Made by a program: the position numbers and the translations under genes | The notes under the pieces: generated by a model | Database searches by the model: none | What the model was told of the DNA's origin: nothing | The model's input: only the letters and a program-made list of their open reading frames with translations | Part shown: piece after piece, positions 5,090 to 7,961 of the stretch | How positions within the stretch are numbered: position 1 is the stretch's first letter | Layout: every line of letters starts with the position of its first letter | Assembly: GCA_945867255.1 (NCBI GenBank) | Contig: CAMBHV010000049.1 | Coordinates: 1-7,961 of the forward strand | DNA length: 7,961 nt | Direction of reading: 5' to 3' | DNA from: an uncultured Clostridia bacterium | GTDB taxonomy: Bacteria; Bacillota; Clostridia; Oscillospirales; Ruminococcaceae

Positions 5090-7134
5090 ACGATCTTGCC
5101 CCCTTCCGGCACGGGCACGAACGTCATGCCGTCCTCATCCTTTTCCACGCGATACAGCTGCCAGTCACCCTCCAGGCCATCCTCAAACAGATAGCCATAT
5201 TGTTCCTTGAATGCGCCATCCAGCTTTCGGATAAAAATGGCCGTACAACCTGTCTGGTCAATATACTCGCATACTGTTTCCGGCGTGAGCGGGTGAGACA
5301 GGAAATATTCCACCTGCTCGTCCGTAAAATCTGCCGGCACATCAATCGTGCGCGTAAGCGTGGTGTCCATCCAGTTGCCCCCGCCAAAGCTGTAATCCAC
5401 ATGCACCTCGGGGTAAAAATCAAAACTGTCCATAAACCAGCTGATGCCGTTATCCGGCATGGCAATGTAGAACACTCTGTCTTCTTCCGTCAAGAGTGCC
5501 TTGGCCCGCTCTACGCTTTCGGTATTCTTCGTGCGCTCGGAAAGCGCACCCGTCAAATCATTCAGCACGGTAAGCTCCGCCGGAACAAAGGTAGCCACGC
5601 GCCAGGCGCAAAGCGCTGTCAGCCCCAGCATGGCCCAGTGCATCAGCGCCCCTGGCTTTACATTGCGCAGCGCCGCGGCAAAAACGGCCAATGCAGCCAG
5701 AAGCCAGCCCGTATAATACGGATAAATGTAACGGTTATAGTCCGTCATTTCCGCAGCTTCCGAGAACACATACACATAGGTGAACCCGATGAAGATATAA
5801 TACGCGGCAAAGCCAAGCGTACTCCACAGGGCAAACCATGCAATGCCACGGCGCCTGCGCCCTTTTTCCAGCAAAAATGCACCCATCAAAATGGCCATGA
5901 TCAATGCCACTACGATCGCACCAGACCCATTGATGATACGCCCCACGCCGCCATCCTGGCTTCCCACATTGAACATGGTGAGCTTTGTGGAGTAAAAAGC
6001 CTGCCACATCTCACCCATCACACGGGAAAAACGCTCGGTACGGTTGATGCCAACCAGTTCTCCAAGCCCCGTGAGCAAAAGCTGCACCGGGCTCATGTTT
6101 CTGTCGCCGCCAAGGTTCGAACGGCTGACACCCAGCGTCATGGCCATGTGCTTGGCCCAGCCAAAATAGGTAACCAGCGGGCTCAGCATCAGGCATGCGG
6201 CAAACGTCCATTTTGCGACAACACCCCGCACCTTGCCGGCAAGGTACACACTGTTTTTTGCCTGCACAAAAATCAAGTCGAAGCAGATAATTGCCGCCGC
6301 CACAAGGGCCAGAGCAAATCCGGTATCTTTTGTGATGCTGACAAATGCTACGCCCATCACGCAGGTCCACAGCACGGGGGGCGTTTTTTCCTCCTGAGAA
6401 AAATACAGTGCAAGCGGTGCGCCGAACAAAAGGCCCATCGGAAGGTCCGCATAAGCGCTGATATACACCGTGACCATATTGATCTCACGGAAATACATTG
6501 TCATAAGGAATGGCATCAGGCACATTACCGTTGCAACCGGCACGGCAATGTGCCAGTGTTTACGCTCTAATACACTGATGCCCGCTGCAAATACGGCAAA
6601 CATCAAAATGTCGTACGCTGCAAACACTTTCCACTGTACAAACTGCGCACCCAGGAACTGGAATGCTTCATCCAGCATGATCAGGCCCGGCACATAGGTG
6701 GTGACGCGCATTTCGCCCGGGTTATATGTATAAAGCTGGCCCGTGCTTTTCACCACTTTGGGTGCAAGGCCCCAGAAGCTGAATTCATCCCACTGTGTAA
6801 ATACCGGCTGCCGAACAGCCAAAAGCGCAATAATCGCCACACCCGCCACAAAAAAGAATACCGTGGACGGCATGATAAGAGCCCGGAAATCAAGCTGCCC
6901 GCGCCGCAGCCACAGCCAGCACAGCGCGGCAACGGCCATACCGAACCATAAGATGCCCGCCGGCATCAACTGGTCGATACAAGCCATAACCGAATACCAC
7001 AGCACCGTGCCGCACAAGACGGCAAACGGCGCAGCACCGGCCGGCACCTTCCACTTTTTTGCCGTAAATACGCTCAACACGCATACAGCCAGAAACGTAA
7101 TGAGGCATTCAAAAAAAGCCGTCAAAGCGTTCAT
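5086..7134 (-). CDS. Polytopic membrane protein, probable GT-C-type glycosyltransferase with a soluble C-terminal domain
   Basis: This is a 682-residue integral membrane protein with roughly 13-15 hydrophobic segments up to about 517, then a soluble tail of about 165 residues. After the fourth helix comes QWDEFSFWG (114-122) with adjacent Asp116 and Glu117, positioned like the acidic motif in the first large outer loop of GT-C enzymes that use polyprenyl-phosphate sugars. Further conserved-looking polar spots are TKD (268-270) and DYNRYIYPYY (465-474). The C-terminal domain, carrying DNGISWFMDSFDFYP (561-575), has mixed alpha/beta character and is probably outside the membrane. The ATG at 7134 was chosen because AGGGGAAAGG lies just before it and the N-terminus becomes a helix at once; an in-frame extension to 7182 adds a non-hydrophobic stretch that includes the Shine-Dalgarno itself. 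The stop overlaps the next start. The GT-C assignment is inference from topology and motif; donor and acceptor are unknown. CMP-legionaminate is not a typical GT-C donor, so this protein probably handles another sugar of the same glycan. Confidence 0.85.
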   Translation of the reverse strand: MNALTAFFECLITFLAVCVLSVFTAKKWKVPAGAAPFAVLCGTVLWYSVMACIDQLMPAGILWFGMAVAALCWLWLRRGQLDFRALIMPSTVFFFVAGVAIIALLAVRQPVFTQWDEFSFWGLAPKVVKSTGQLYTYNPGEMRVTTYVPGLIMLDEAFQFLGAQFVQWKVFAAYDILMFAVFAAGISVLERKHWHIAVPVATVMCLMPFLMTMYFREINMVTVYISAYADLPMGLLFGAPLALYFSQEEKTPPVLWTCVMGVAFVSITKDTGFALALVAAAIICFDLIFVQAKNSVYLAGKVRGVVAKWTFAACLMLSPLVTYFGWAKHMAMTLGVSRSNLGGDRNMSPVQLLLTGLGELVGINRTERFSRVMGEMWQAFYSTKLTMFNVGSQDGGVGRIINGSGAIVVALIMAILMGAFLLEKGRRRRGIAWFALWSTLGFAAYYIFIGFTYVYVFSEAAEMTDYNRYIYPYYTGWLLAALAVFAAALRNVKPGALMHWAMLGLTALCAWRVATFVPAELTVLNDLTGALSERTKNTESVERAKALLTEEDRVFYIAMPDNGISWFMDSFDFYPEVHVDYSFGGGNWMDTTLTRTIDVPADFTDEQVEYFLSHPLTPETVCEYIDQTGCTAIFIRKLDGAFKEQYGYLFEDGLEGDWQLYRVEKDEDGMTFVPVPEGGKIV

Positions 7135-7185
7135 CCTTTCCCCTTTGGGCCAAACGGCGCGGCCTTGCCACGCCAAAGGCACCGA
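7135..7185 (-). promoter_or_regulatory. 51-base spacer with possible RNA structure before the GT-C-like gene
   Basis: This is the longest gap between genes in the window. On the minus strand CCTTTGG (7179-7173) can pair perfectly with CCAAAGG (7148-7142). Inside it, CGTGG (7172-7168) can pair with CGCGG read as CCGCG (7162-7158) through one G-U wobble, leaving a nine-base bulge. The 3' arm ends at 7142, and the AGGGG Shine-Dalgarno (7144-7140) overlaps it. No T run follows, so it is not an intrinsic terminator, and no convincing -35/-10 pair is visible. Any effect on translation of the next gene is inference. Confidence 0.3.
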
Positions 7186-7961
7186 TTACGGCACCATACA
7201 CACAGGCCCCACAAAATAGTGCTGAAACAAAAGTACAGCCGAAATGGCTGCCGTGCTGCCACACACGATAAGCGCCAGCGCTTCCGCTCGCCGCCCACCC
7301 ATTCGGGTAGGTTCCAGCACATGGCTCAAAAGCGCTGCCGCCAGCACAAACAGCATCAGAAAAGCAGGCAGCAAGTATCTTGCCTGCACACCTGCCACAT
7401 GCGGCAGGCCCACTGGCGTATAAGTAATATATTGCGCCGCCAGCACGCCGAAAATATAAAATATCGCCATGCCAAATAAGCCAACTGCACTTTTAGGCGT
7501 TAAGCTGCTTTTTTCATGCACGGCCAACGCAGCACCAAGGCAAAGCGTCAGCACACTGAACAGCTGCACCACAGGGATCGTAAGGTCCATGGCGCCAAAG
7601 GTACCAAGTTCCCCAAGAAACAGCCCCCGCTCATACAGCGAACCAATGAACACCATCAAGGTGCGGGGCAAGTTGGAGAGCACAGCCTTCAACTGCTCCA
7701 TCTGATTCACCGTATCACCAAGATACCGCTCTACCGGTGGATAATGATAACGCAGCGCCTCACCATAGAAGCTGACGCCCTTTGTAATCACCAGCGCTGC
7801 CATCAGCAACATAGCGGCCACCTGCCATTTTGCAAAGCGCACCTTCCACGCCTTCTTGGGAAGGATCAGCGGCAAAGCCAGCCAAAGCAGATTGATATAG
7901 GGTTTTACCGCATTCATCATAAGGAATGCGGCCGCAAACAAAGCAATATCGCGATTCGTGA
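7186..7961 (-). CDS. DUF2142-type polytopic membrane protein (N-terminal part outside the window)
   Basis: The frame is open to the window edge: codons before the TTG at 7941 read TNRDIA, so that TTG is internal and the gene begins beyond 7961. The visible 257 residues hold about seven hydrophobic segments, the usual C-terminal half of a DUF2142 protein. The best marker is GLPHVAGVQARYLLPAF, close to the G-x-Q-x-RY-x-x-P signature of that family, and NAVKPYINLLW near the visible beginning also fits the lysine-proline-tyrosine spot of DUF2142. Members occur in cell-surface polysaccharide loci of Gram-positive bacteria; their reaction is not settled, though the layout is GT-C-like. The end is a TAA at 7188-7186, 51 bases before the next gene. 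The family call is from memory of motifs without a profile search. Confidence 0.82.
   Translation of the reverse strand, partial: TNRDIALFAAAFLMMNAVKPYINLLWLALPLILPKKAWKVRFAKWQVAAMLLMAALVITKGVSFYGEALRYHYPPVERYLGDTVNQMEQLKAVLSNLPRTLMVFIGSLYERGLFLGELGTFGAMDLTIPVVQLFSVLTLCLGAALAVHEKSSLTPKSAVGLFGMAIFYIFGVLAAQYITYTPVGLPHVAGVQARYLLPAFLMLFVLAAALLSHVLEPTRMGGRRAEALALIVCGSTAAISAVLLFQHYFVGPVCMVP

Noticed and set aside
3527..6570. Two large plus-strand open frames (555 and 495 codons) opposite legC and the membrane genes
   Set aside because: Both are antisense shadows with improbable Arg/His/Cys content that ignore the gene borders on the minus strand.

Overview
All seven genes lie on the minus strand and are packed into what looks like one transcription unit read from right to left, with gaps of 16 to 51 bases or a 4-base overlap. 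No intrinsic terminator and no convincing internal promoter is visible between them. The base composition is moderately GC-rich, the Shine-Dalgarno sites are AAAGGGG/AAGGA-like, and the protein families resemble those of Firmicutes, so I infer a gut-type Clostridia (Oscillospiraceae/Ruminococcaceae-like) genome. That taxonomic guess rests on style and remembered similarity only.

Right part (about 4436-7961): three membrane proteins. In order of transcription they are the C-terminal part of a DUF2142-type polytopic protein cut by the window edge, a 682-residue polytopic protein with a GT-C-like acidic motif and a soluble C-terminal domain, and a 217-residue protein with two membrane helices around an extracytoplasmic domain. 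The last two overlap by ATGA and are probably translationally coupled. They look like outer-face machinery of a surface polysaccharide or glycoconjugate pathway.

Left part (1-4393): four cytoplasmic enzymes of nonulosonic acid synthesis. They are a LegC-type aminotransferase, a CBS-domain nucleotidyltransferase like PtmE, a NeuB-family synthase of the legionaminic type (LegI), and a NeuC-family hydrolysing 2-epimerase (LegG), the last cut at its C-terminus by the window edge. The PtmE-like protein beside LegC points to the GDP-sugar route to legionaminic acid known from Campylobacter. The 4,6-dehydratase (LegB), N-acetyltransferase (LegH) and CMP-transferase (LegF) that would complete the pathway are not in the window and may lie beyond position 1.

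The legG frame is fully open from about 1119 to 1. Its initiation region is the oddest local feature: it has no ATG, a GTG sits directly against the Shine-Dalgarno, and a well-spaced CTG would start the protein exactly where the family normally begins. I found no tRNA, rRNA, CRISPR array, insertion sequence or att site. The window reads as an ordinary biosynthetic locus whose least understood part is the membrane-protein trio.
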